A stretch of DNA of 26,575 nt from Chara braunii (lineage: Eukaryota; Streptophyta; Charophyceae; Charales; Characeae), in the NCBI GenBank assembly GCA_003427395.1, contig BFEA01000400.1, positions 220,787 through 247,361 on the forward strand, given 5' to 3'. Both the position numbers and the translations under genes were made by a program. The notes beneath the pieces are model-generated. The model was not told where the DNA came from. It saw nothing but the letters and a program-made list of their open reading frames with translations, and made no database searches. This document shows, piece by piece, positions 1 through 8,391 of the stretch. Every line of letters begins with the position of its first letter. The first letter of the stretch is position 1.

Positions 1-33
<33 letters not shown>
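1..33. repeat. (TG)n(AG)n compound microsatellite
   Basis: The window opens with about eight TG units followed directly by about eight AG units. A short G run and a CA-rich stretch follow. No gene is associated with it. Confidence 0.95.
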
Positions 34-251
34 AAAGGGGGGGCACGCACACACACAAACAATCAATCTCACACACGGCGGACCCTTCGAGATATTCACT
101 CGAATTGACGCCCGCCGTCTCTCGACCCTTGTGGGCGCTCTCTCTCGTTTGCCAGCGCGCTGTGAACAATTCGGTACGCGCACCCCCTCCCTCGATCGCC
201 TTCATCCGCCGGGCCGAATCAAAAGTTCGGCCCGATTCCGGCGTGCAGCGG
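34..251. other. Unrecognised GC-rich sequence upstream of the partial LTR
   Basis: These 218 bases are richer in CpG than what follows and end where similarity to the 3' LTR begins. At this place the 3' LTR (10910-11609) and the reversed solo LTR both carry about 700 bp of U3 sequence. This stretch does not resemble that U3. A frame stays open from base 2 to 307, but the predicted protein is low in complexity and looks like chance. It may be older host sequence, another element, or a divergent or recombined U3. Confidence 0.5.
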
Positions 252-884
252 AACTTCACAGGTTAGTACCTGGCAGCCATCTTCACAGGTTAGTACCTGG
301 CACGTGAGAGAGAGAGAGAGTTCTTCTTCTTCTTCTTCTCAGTCCACCATCTCCCTCTCGCTATCTGACTTCACTGCATCCGCAGACTACAAGAGAGAGC
401 TTGGTGACATTTGGATATGTTGGGCTTCAGACATTTTAACGAGAGATTATTTGGGACTTGTAACGAAGACTTCGTTTTGACGCCTTTCCCATCTCCCCCC
501 TCCTCTTCTTCGTCTGTTCCCCTCCTCTTCGTCTGTGCATGATCAGGACCTGGCGCATTCTTCTTGTGTGTAGCGCCAGACCTCCTTCACACCTTATGAT
601 GAAGATGATGTATGTTCAGTGTGCATTGCAACATTGATTGGGCTTGTCATTGGTATTCTGGCATTCTGTTGCATTGTCTTGTACTACGTGAGGGAGGTCA
701 GTCCCGGTCAGGTCAGGAGTTGTATCTAAGTCTTCCCCTGCGCTATAAAAGTACCATTTTTGTATGTATCAGAATGTACACTGCTTGTTGAGATTTCACT
801 TCCACTGCATTGTCCATTCAGTTCTTTTTATCACAATGTGGATCCTCGGTTATTTATGTACATCGCCCAACTGGGCATGTAACA
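252..884 (+). repeat. Partial 5' LTR
   Basis: From about 281 to 884 the sequence matches 11610-12221 base by base with scattered substitutions and small indels. Shared landmarks are the GA/TTC microsatellite, the 'GACTTCACTGCATCCG' stretch, 'GTACTACGTGAGGGAGGTCAG' shared in pieces, and the terminal TGTAACA at 878-884. Only about 630 bp is present against 1,312 bp for the 3' LTR. The first 700 bp (U3) is missing or replaced. At the break a 25-bp block (252-276) is duplicated next to its normal copy (281-302). Confidence 0.88.
744..750 (+). promoter_or_regulatory. LTR TATA box
   Basis: TATAAAA lies about 135 bp before the LTR end, in a stretch conserved in the 3' LTR (TATAAAG at 12090-12096). 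The position fits the U3/R promoter of a plant LTR element and implies a short R-U5. Function is inferred from position and motif only. Confidence 0.6.
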
Positions 885-886
885 GT

Positions 887-898
887 TGGTATCGGAAC
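887..898 (+). promoter_or_regulatory. Primer binding site, initiator tRNA-Met type
   Basis: TGGTATCGGAAC starts two bases after the LTR terminal CA. The usual plant site complementary to the 3' end of initiator tRNA-Met is TGGTATCAGAGC, so this copy has two mismatches. The position fixes the 3' end of the 5' LTR at 884. Confidence 0.85.
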
Positions 899-1643
899 AC
901 CGCACGTGAATCAGGACAACCTGATCTGACACGTGTGCGAGGACTAAATAGCCGATTAGTCTTGAGTGATTGATTAGAGCACACTAGTTAGCCCCCAAAA
1001 TCACGATTTTGACCTCACTGCCGAAAAAATAAATATATATATATATATATATTCTTGGATTTTGTTTTCCCACTATTTCTGTTGTGGAAAATGGCAATAA
1101 CACAACACCTGAAATTTCCGTTTTCGTTTTTCTTTTGAAAATCCGAAATTTCGTTGTTGGAAATCCAGAATATCTTTTTCTCGAAATTTTTGATTTCCTT
1201 TTGCAATTTCCCGTTATTTAGAAGTCCGGAATATTTTTTTTCCGAAATTCATTTTTAAAAAAAAACGGCACGGGAAATACCTCTTGCAGTTATCATTTTC
1301 CAAACTGCACGTACTCTCATCTGAGTAATTCCGAATATTTGTTTGTAGTTTTTTCCGGAATTCTTATCAGACACTCATCTGCAGTCTGAAGGTTCGGAAT
1401 TTTTTTTCTCATTCATAATTTCGCACTTCTGGGGGAATTGGGAAGCCTACAGAACTTGCAAACGAGTATTTTTTTCTTTTTTCTCGAAATTTTTGCGAAG
1501 TTCAAACTTTTCTTTTTTTGATTAGCGGCTCCTTATCTGGGGGATTTATCCCACCCACCCCTCCCCACCTACGTTGTTGCCACCTCTGATCTTACCTTCT
1601 CTATTGGTCTCCGAGTACCTCCTGCAGCGGCATTGGTAAGTTG
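899..1643 (+). other. Untranslated leader of the LTR element
   Basis: No coding sequence is visible between the primer site and the minisatellite. A (TA)n run lies at 1033-1052. From about 1015 to 1520 the sequence is rich in T runs and in repeated TCCGAAAT/ATTTCGGA-like words on both strands. It could be an old AT-rich insertion, but I see no clear ends or target duplication. Confidence 0.6.
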
Positions 1644-1872
1644 CCACATCAGCAGACCACATCAGCAGGCCACGTCAGCAGACCACGTCAGCAGGCCACA
1701 TCAGCAGGCCACATCAGCAGACCACGTCAGCAGGCCATGTCAGCAGACCACGTCAGCAGGCCACATTAGCAGACCATGTTAGCAGGCCACGTCAGCAGAC
1801 CACATCAGCAGGCCATGTCAGCAGGCCACGTCAGCAGGACACATTAGCCGACAGCAGTGCCACGTCAGCAGC
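1644..1872 (+). repeat. 13-bp minisatellite, consensus CCACGTCAGCAGR
   Basis: About sixteen units of CCACGTCAGCAG followed by G or A run through the leader. Many variants differ only by CA or TG at the ACGT position (CCACATCAGCAG, CCATGTCAGCAG, CCATTAGCAG), the pattern left by deamination of methylated CpG. One more unit (3062-3073) lies beyond the reversed solo LTR. The array was therefore already present when that LTR inserted. Confidence 0.93.
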
Positions 1873-1880
1873 AGGGAGTA

Positions 1881-3056
1881 TGTTGCATACTGTAACGTGT
1901 AGACCAGAACAAGAACTGACCTCTCAATACAAAGTACAAGATAACACAGAGGAAGACTTAGATACGAATGATCCGAACAATCAATATTGCAATGCAGCCC
2001 TGAACACACATCATCATCATCGTTATCTGGTGTGAAGGGGATCTGACGCTTCACACAAGAAAACTGCGCCAGCCCCAACCATACACAGACGAAGAAGGAG
2101 GGGTTAGACGAAGAGGAGGGGAAGATGGGAATGTCATCAACACCAAGTCTCGGCACAGGCCCAAATAGTCCCTCGTCGAAATGTCTGAATCCCAAATGTC
2201 CAGTCTGGATCCAATGTCGTCAAGTCTCAAGTCACAACTCTTTCTCTCTCTGTCGTAGTCTGAGAAGTCAGGTGGCGAGAGGGTGAGAAGAGATGGCGGA
2301 CTTAGAAGAGGAAGAAGAAGAACTTTCTCTCTCTCTCTCTGTGTCCAGTACAAACCTGTGAAGTTGGCGCCTTGATGCAGGTACCTCGAAGATGGAGCTG
2401 GAGCGATGGCGCCACAGGTAAGTACAACTGGCCTCCGCCAGTATCTCTCCCAACTCTACGATCTACCACCTACCATTGCCCAGTGCTGAAGACTACTCTA
2501 TGGCTATGGGCGCCCAGCGCCGAAGACTACAGCTAGCGCTAACTACTGCCTAGTGCTGAAGACTACTGCAGCGCTCCTCCTGAGTGCTGCGGCCGAATCC
2601 TGAAGACTACCCGTGCCTACTGACAACTACCTACCCGTGAAGTGCATGGAAACTTCCTATGTACTACCGGGTGTGCCTCCTGACTCGTGCGAGCAGTCCA
2701 GGAGGCCGCTCTTGCCAATGCCGAAGGGAGGCAGGGGCTGCAGCTGCAGCTCCTGCTCAAGCTCGTGAGGAACAGGCTATTTCTGGCATGTTCCGAAACC
2801 CTGTATTCGTGCCTAAGTCTTAGGGGTGGTCGAAACAATGAGGGCCTGAAAAAGGCCCTCCGTTTCAGGCTGGAAAAACTCTGGGCCTGAAAGGCCCAGA
2901 AATAGGCTGAAACGGAGTAGGGCCTGCAGACCCTCGTATTTCAGCTTTCAGGCTGAACGTCGGGGGCCTGTAAGCCCTAAGTTTTAGGCTTTTAGGCTGA
3001 AAGTGGGGGACGGGCCCTGGCCCTGCAGGGCCCGTGTGGCTACGCAGTATGCCACA
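1881..3056 (-). mobile_element. Reversed solo LTR with GAGTA target duplication
   Basis: The 1,176-bp segment starts TGTTGCATACTG and ends CAGTATGCCACA, a 12-bp terminal inverted repeat with one mismatch and TG...CA ends. The flanking bases 1876-1880 and 3057-3061 are both GAGTA, a perfect 5-bp target duplication. Read on the minus strand it resembles the 3' LTR at 10910-12221: the repeats built on 'CAGCCTGAAAGC', 'CATTGGCAAGAGC', 'GCGCCAACTTCACAGG', the TTCTTC/GA tract and 'GACTTGGTGTTGATGAC'. It is clearly more diverged than the two LTRs are from each other, so it comes from a related subfamily. It is alone, with no internal region, as left by LTR-LTR recombination. Confidence 0.93.
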
Positions 3057-3116
3057 GAGTACCACGTCAGCAGACCCCCGGCCAGGTCTATGCTCACGTG
3101 CTGGCAAACAGTCGTC

Positions 3117-4625
3117 ATGGACCAGAAGTCTGGGGAAACGGGCGTGGCCTATCATGCCCGGATGCTGCTTCTGATTACCAAAGCCAAGCAACGGTCGAAT
3201 GCAGTAGCAGCCGCAGCAAAGAAGAAGGCAGAGGACGCCGAGAAGGCACGTCTGTTGGCAATCGAACAGCAGCGCCAGCAAGACGAGGCAGCAGCAAAGG
3301 GTGTCGATGAAAAACGAATTCAACGACGCGAGAACGCTGAGAAGATATTCAGCGGAGAGCGAGCTTTGCTCACAATGGCAGCGGACTGGCGGGCCGAGGC
3401 CGAGAATGATAAGATGCAAGAGAGTGAAAATAAGATCGCTCTACTCCTCTCCCATCTCACGGACCTCCTGGCAACATGCATTACGCAGCAGGTGGACATC
3501 CACAGCCTCGACGACGCGTTGTCTCAAGTACACAGCCGCCTCCACCAGCTGAAGCAGAGACCCGTCGCCGCCCCCGATGCCAGCTCTTCCAACACCTCCG
3601 ATCGCCTCGAAGCATTGGAGATTGACGTCAGATCCCTCAAGGACAACGTGCAGTTACAGCAAACCGCAATGCAACAGTTGGAGCAGCGGATCTGTACTGC
3701 CGCCACCCACTTGAGCTCAGAACCGCACGAGATGACTCCAAGGTTCGATGATCAGGAGATCTTCTGCGACTCGACAAAGACGGACCCGATTCCATGGTTT
3801 CGCAAGTTCGAGCTCAAGTTGCAGCTCCACCACGTCAGCGAACACAAGCACCATGCGTACTTATACTCCCGGTCGGGAGGTATGTGCCAAGCATGGTTGG
3901 ACAATCTCTTGTCCAAGTACGGAGTGGTGGCTGCCGACTTGCACACCAAGATCAACTGGGATGATCTAAAGGCGGCGTGGCATAAGCGGTTCCAAGTAGA
4001 GTCGTCGGAGATCAAGGCAATGGACAAGCTGATGACCTTCGAACAAGGCACGTTGCTGAGTGTTGACTGGATTGCCGAGTACCAATCCTTGACATCCGAC
4101 CCAGACATTCAAATGGGCTTCAAGGTCGTCAAACACCACTTCATCTTGAGGTCGTGTACGGCGTTGGGCAATGCCTTGACTCACGAGGACACCCTAACGA
4201 CAACGGCGGAGCTCTTCGACAAGGCCTCGCAGATTATTGTCACGAACAAGGAGGCCAAGAACCTCCGCCGTTCGTCTGCGACAGGCCCGAGCAGAGATCA
4301 ACATCGGCCGAAAGTGGTCATGGTCGCGGAGGCAACGCCAGACGACCAAACTAGTGAGGTCGTGTTTGCCAATGAAGGGGACAGACTCACAGCCACCCAG
4401 GATGGTGGCCGCCCCGGCAAAGGCCGAGGACGCGGCAAGGTGAGGACAAACACCACATCTAGCCCCAGGCCCGGCGCAGCAGCTCCATCCCCATGGTCCC
4501 ACTACGGTCTCTCTGAGCAAGCATACAAGGCACACACGAGATTCCACTATTATCTGTGGTGTAATAGCGATCTTCACGACACAATGGGCTGCCCGTCGAA
4601 AGGGAAGGGTAAATCGGGAAACTGA
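3117..4625 (+). CDS. gag: Gag polyprotein of the Ty3/Gypsy element
   Basis: About 502 residues build the virus-like particle and bind the element RNA. Residues 22-105 are rich in Ala, Lys, Glu and Gln and should form a long coiled coil. A second helical stretch spans about 160-193. Residues 220-375 match the retrotransposon Gag capsid fold (FRKFELKLQ, then W-HKRF, then an Leu-rich C-terminal half). A Lys/Gly/Arg-rich tail ends in a zinc-knuckle relic at 479-492: C482, H487 and C492 keep the X2-C-X4-H-X4-C spacing, but the first ligand is Tyr479. The frame is open further upstream to 3003, inside the inserted solo LTR, so those residues are not native. I chose the Met at 3117; the Met at 3090 is an alternative. 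This is the only long uninterrupted frame of the element. It could still be translated, but the knuckle is damaged. Confidence 0.85.
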   Translation: MDQKSGETGVAYHARMLLLITKAKQRSNAVAAAAKKKAEDAEKARLLAIEQQRQQDEAAAKGVDEKRIQRRENAEKIFSGERALLTMAADWRAEAENDKMQESENKIALLLSHLTDLLATCITQQVDIHSLDDALSQVHSRLHQLKQRPVAAPDASSSNTSDRLEALEIDVRSLKDNVQLQQTAMQQLEQRICTAATHLSSEPHEMTPRFDDQEIFCDSTKTDPIPWFRKFELKLQLHHVSEHKHHAYLYSRSGGMCQAWLDNLLSKYGVVAADLHTKINWDDLKAAWHKRFQVESSEIKAMDKLMTFEQGTLLSVDWIAEYQSLTSDPDIQMGFKVVKHHFILRSCTALGNALTHEDTLTTTAELFDKASQIIVTNKEAKNLRRSSATGPSRDQHRPKVVMVAEATPDDQTSEVVFANEGDRLTATQDGGRPGKGRGRGKVRTNTTSSPRPGAAAPSPWSHYGLSEQAYKAHTRFHYYLWCNSDLHDTMGCPSKGKGKSGN

Positions 4626-4876
4626 GCACTGGCGGGAGTGACTCGACGACACTCTCGACGCCTTCGAAATAGGTCGCTTCGTGGGTGACCGCCCTTCGTT
4701 CCGTGGCATATGCGGAAGTCATTAGTCCTCCTCTTCTATTTTCTTATGAGGAATATGCTGCCTGGTTCGTTTCTACGTTGGGTACTCATGCTCAAGGACA
4801 AGACGTGTGTGCGGCATCTTCTCCGTCCGGCGAGAGAAGGTTAACAATAGTCGTATTTTTCATCACCACTTCAGGA
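4626..4876 (+). pseudogene. Gag-Pol junction remnant
   Basis: After the gag stop (TGA, 4623-4625) no protease motif is present. A frame open from about 4685 to 4850 reads SYEEYAAWFVSTLGTHAQGQ and then a Ser/Pro-rich stretch. It looks like the N-terminal part of Pol before the protease. It is cut off by the foldback insertion, and coding resumes at about 5175 in another frame. Confidence 0.45.
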
Positions 4877-5058
4877 CACCCTTCTCCACTTCATGATGCA
4901 GCCTGCCTAAACAGGTGGTTTTCAGGGTTTTCGGACCTTTCACCACTTCATGACCATTCAGGTCTGAAAATCCTAAATGGTCCTGAAGTGGTGAAAGCTC
5001 CGAAGACCCTTAAAACCACTTGTTTAGGCAGGTTGATTCCTCAAGTGGTGAAGGGTGG
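4877..5058. mobile_element. Foldback (MITE-like) insertion with 86-bp arms
   Basis: 4877-4962 and 4972-5058 are imperfect inverted repeats separated by a 9-base loop (4963-4971). The best conserved part pairs GCCTGCCTAAACAGGTGGTT with its counterpart ending at 5034. A third, direct copy of the inner arm follows at 5056-5102, and AT-rich sequence continues to about 5163. The pol frame is lost across this stretch. No target duplication is clear, so the exact ends (within about 4840-5165) are open. Confidence 0.8.
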
Positions 5059-5102
5059 TTTTCAGGGTCTTCGGACCTTTCACCATTTCAGGACCATTCA
5101 GG
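5056..5102 (+). repeat. Third copy of the foldback arm
   Basis: TGGTTTTCAGGGTCTTCGGA and the following bases to 5102 repeat 4916-4962 in the same orientation with few changes. This leaves two direct copies and one inverted copy of the unit within 190 bp, as expected from template switching or a partial tandem duplication of the arm. Confidence 0.85.
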
Positions 5103-5163
5103 ATTTTCAGACTCCCCAAAATTTTCACTTCAAAATTTTCATTCCTGAATTTTCAGCTACCTG

Positions 5164-5949
5164 ATAACCGCTTGTGCGTCCGGCAGCGGCGACTTATCGT
5201 CTTCTAGTGGTTCTTCACGTGATTCGGTGTTCGAGTTCAACATATAGGTATTGGACCCGCTCACGTCCGAGGATTTTGCATGGCTTCCTCTCCCGACCAC
5301 GGATCGCTTGTCGGGGCCTCAATGCGCAGCATTATGCGCTCACCTTCACACGTATCTATCCTTCTATGCACCACCAACTTCGCCGACGGATGACGAAGCT
5401 GCAGTGGGGGACATCCTTGCGTATGTTACCAAGGTGGCCCGCGAGTTTCGCAAGCTGCAGCGGTACAACAATAACAACGCACCGTTCTTCTATGTCCGCA
5501 TCCAAGTTGGGCAAGCGTCCTGCGGCGCTTTGCTGGATAGCGGCGCGTCTCGCAACTTCATGAGTCAAGCCTTTATGCAAAGGGCTGGCCTTGGCACACA
5601 AGTTCGAAGGAAGGTAAACCCGATGACGATAGAGTTGGCGGACGGAAGGACACAACATCTTATCGACCTCTACATCGAGGCCGTACCGGCGTATTTCGCA
5701 CTTCATGCATGTGAACCGGTGACGTTCGACATTTTGGACACGGACTTCGACATTATTTTGGGAATGCCTTGGCTTGCAAGTGTGGATCACACGGTCAACT
5801 TCCACCAGCGGACTCTTACCGTTCGCGGCGCTTTCGATGCCGAAGTGTCGTGTACTATTCCTCTTCTGCACCCTTCGAGTCATTCTAGGCTACTTGTGTT
5901 TACGAGCAGCCCGACGAAATCGGCCTATGTTTCCTACGGACCGTCGCGG
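5164..5949 (+). pseudogene. pol: Pol fragment: retropepsin-like aspartic protease
   Basis: The protease cuts Gag-Pol during particle maturation. The longest frame runs from 5251 to a TAG at 5950. Counting from 5251, the catalytic motif LDSGAS is at residues 95-100 and the second conserved segment ILGMPWL at 169-175, so the core is intact. In the same frame upstream, a Ser/Gly-rich stretch (from about 5175) is separated only by a TAG at 5245-5247, so the original frame was longer. A one-base deletion at about 5930 (in TATGTTTCC) moves the frame before the link to RT. Neighbours on both sides confirm its place in pol. Confidence 0.88.
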
Positions 5950-6850
5950 TAGCTGACTCTTCACCCATGGACTTGTCTTCGAACCCCCGTGTGGTGCAGT
6001 TGCTTGACGAGTCCGCCGACATCTTCGAGTCACCTACCGGGGGTGTGGTGCCGGATCGGCCGATCTCCATGAGATCATTCTTGAGGGTAGTGCCATGCCG
6101 CCGAAAGGTTGCATTTATCGCATGAGCGAGGAGGAGCTTACGGTCCTCCACACGCAACTCGATGACTTGTTGGACAAGGGCTGGATCCGCTCTAGTAGCT
6201 CCCCATACGGAGCGCGAGTTCTCTTCGTATGGAAGAAGAACAAGGATCTACGATTGTGCATCGACTACTGCAAGCTCAACGCGCAAACCGTCAAGAATGC
6301 GGGGCCTCTTCCTCGTATCGACGATCTTCTTGAGCGATTGGGCAGCTCGAAGTACTTCTCTAAGTATGATTTGAAGTCGGAATACCATCCGATTTGGATC
6401 TGGCCGAACGATCGCTATAAATCCTCGTTAAAGATGCGGTATGGGCATTTTGAGTGGGTGGTCATGCCTTTTGGCCTCACCAACGCCCCGGCGACCTTTC
6501 AAGCGGCAATGATCAACGAGTTCTGTGCGATATTGGACTGGTTCGTGCTGGTCTACTTATACGACATCCTCGCCTATAGTCAGTCATTGGAGGATCATCT
6601 TGAGCACCTTTGACGAGTGTTGGAGACACTCCGCGACGCCAAGTACAAAGTCAACCGCGACAAGTGCGAATTTGTTCGGCAAGACTTGGAATACTTGGAC
6701 CATTTTGTCATACCAGAGGGCATCAGTCCGTTGTCAGACAAGATTCAAGTCATCCAAGAGTGGTCGGAACGGCGGAACATTACGGATATCCGTTCGTTCC
6801 TTGGCCTTGCCGGCTACTACCAACGTTTATCAAGGGATACTCGAAGATCG
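5950..6850 (+). pseudogene. pol: Pol fragment: reverse transcriptase, inactivated
   Basis: This is the Ty3-type RT, which copies the element RNA to DNA. The linker (MDLSSNPRVVQLLDESADIF) is one frame off. A one-base deletion at about 6066 precedes the domain, which then reads from 6095: GWIRSSSSPYG, the template-grip motif CIDYCKLNA, the first catalytic Asp in FSKYDLKS, and WVVMPFGLTNAPATFQ. The YxDD box reads YLYD: the first of the two Asp codons is TAC (6560-6562), one change from GAC. A TGA at 6611-6613 stands where related elements have Arg, one C-to-T change from CGA. The same frame then continues through the thumb to FLGLAGYYQ and shifts by one lost base at about 6827. The protein cannot be functional. 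Confidence 0.92.
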
Positions 6851-7335
6851 CGGCCCACTTGACCAAGCTTCAATGCGAGGATCGGCCGTTTGACTTCGAA
6901 GAGGATGCGCGGGGAATAATTTTTGACTCTCAAAGCCGCGCTATTATCTGCGGAGGTCTTGGGCATATACGACCCGTTATTGCCAACGCGCGTCACTACG
7001 GATGCGTCCGGCTATGGCATTGGTGCCGTCCTCGAGCAACACGATGGCGTGGACTGGCACCCGGTCGAGTATTTCAGCAAGAAAGTGTCCGTCGTGCACT
7101 CCATTGATGATGCACGCAAGAAGAGTTCCTCGCCTTCGTCAACTTGCTCAAGCGGTGGCGGCACTTCCTCCTTGGTCAAAGTCAATTCCAATGGGTAACG
7201 GACAAAAATCCGTTCGTCTTTTACAAGACCCTAGACACTGTCAACAGCACCATCGTCCGATGGATGACTTTCATCGACCAGTTCGACTTCATTCCCGATC
7301 ACATTCCAGGGAAGTCAAACCGTTTTGTGGATGCT
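6851..7335 (+). pseudogene. pol: Pol fragment: RNase H domain
   Basis: This domain degrades the RNA strand of the RNA:DNA hybrid. The connection (KIAAHLTKLQ) is followed by a shift at about 6914-6922. The core then reads TTDASGYGIGAVLEQ, with the first catalytic Asp in TTDAS, and VEYFSKKV. A one-base deletion at about 7122 (AAGAAGAG for an expected AAGAAGGAG) changes the frame again before LKRWRHFLLG, WVTDKNP and the closing IPGKSNRFVDAL. The Ser usual in the ADALSRR end motif is Leu. The Asp of VTDKNP survives. All core motifs are recognisable but spread over three frames. Confidence 0.85.
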
Positions 7336-8222
7336 CTTTTACGGCGTCTGGATCATTGTACCACGGTCTATTCAACCTTCGAGATCGACGACGATCTGCG
7401 GGACAGCTTCATCCGCGGTTATCAAGCCAACCCCGAGTTTCGCGACAAGTACGGGAATTGCTCCTCTCCTAATCCGGCGCCTTCTCACTACCGGATCCAG
7501 GAGGGTTACTTGCTTGTCTACACGGGGGGGAAGGACCTTCTTTGCGTACCGAGTAACTCTCACTTGCGTACACAACTTCTTGGCGAGTTCCACGATGCTC
7601 CCGCCACCGGACACTTTGGCGTCAATCGCACGATTGGCCAAATTCGTGAGCGATTTTTGTGGTCCGGCCTTCTCGGCGACGTCACAGGCTATTGCGAGTC
7701 ATGCGAGGTTTGCCAACACTGCAAATCCCGCAACCATCGTCCGTACGACGAGTTGCGATCGTTACCGGTCCCTTTGCGCCGAAGGGAAGCGATTGTCATG
7801 GACATTACCGGGCCGTTCCCCAAGCACAAGACCGGTGTGGATGGGATTCTCACAGTGGTGGACCGACTCACCAAGTTCGCTATGTTTTTGCCTTGCCGCT
7901 ATCATGCCAAGGCATCGGAGTTGGCCGAGGTTCTTTACGCCGGCTGGATTCGAACCAAGGGTTACCCCAAGGAAATCATCTGCGACCTCGACACTCGGTT
8001 CATGTCTGATTTTTTGTTGGCGCTCATCAAGCGATGAGGCTCATCTCTCGAGCCAAGTTCGGCTCGCCACCCCCAAACCGATGGCTAAACGGAAAGGGCG
8101 CATCAGACCGCATAGGCTCTCCTTTGCACTCTCATCCGTCCCAACCAAAATGATTGGGTTGAGCGGCTTTCGGATGTCGAGTTGGCATACTCGTCCATCC
8201 ACTCGGCTATCGGGATGTCGCC
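7336..8222 (+). pseudogene. pol: Pol fragment: integrase, interrupted
   Basis: Integrase inserts the cDNA. In the frame open from 7144, the zinc-binding HHCC is complete (H150, H157, C187, C190). The DDE core has D220 in VMDITGPFP and D281 in CDLDTRF. The third acidic residue (GAA, 8092-8094) lies after two stops in the same frame: TGA at 8035-8037 and TAA at 8086-8088 (Gln expected). A TAG at 8113-8115 (Gln expected) follows. Reading continues as WVERLSDVELAYSSIHSAIG and stops at 8222, where a 1,952-bp insertion begins. The domain resumes in frame at 10175. Confidence 0.92.
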
Positions 8223-8369
8223 TGTGTGTCCGATTTTGAATTCAACGCGGGTTCCGCGTTGAAAAATTCAACGCGCGTTGAATTCGCGTTAAAAACTCCC
8301 GTTCAAACGCGCGTTGGACGCGAATTAACAGGGTCCGCGATGATTTTTTTCCTGGGCTAAAAATTGTCC

Positions 8370-8391
8370 AAAAAAAAAAAAAAAAAAAAAA
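8370..8391. repeat. Poly(A) run, 22 bases
   Basis: An uninterrupted A run just before the internal hairpin of the integrase insertion, followed to about 8515 by very AT-rich sequence. Confidence 0.9.

Noticed and set aside
1644-1872. CRISPR array
   Set aside because: The units are contiguous 13-mers without spacers, in a retrotransposon leader.
3003-3116. Upstream extension of the gag frame to 3003
   Set aside because: 3003-3056 belongs to the inserted reversed solo LTR and 3057-3116 to the leader minisatellite region, so the first 38 codons are not native Gag.
2865-3419. 184-codon minus-strand frame across the solo LTR edge
   Set aside because: It overlaps gag on the opposite strand and the U3 of the solo LTR; no motif, and gag is clearly the coding strand.
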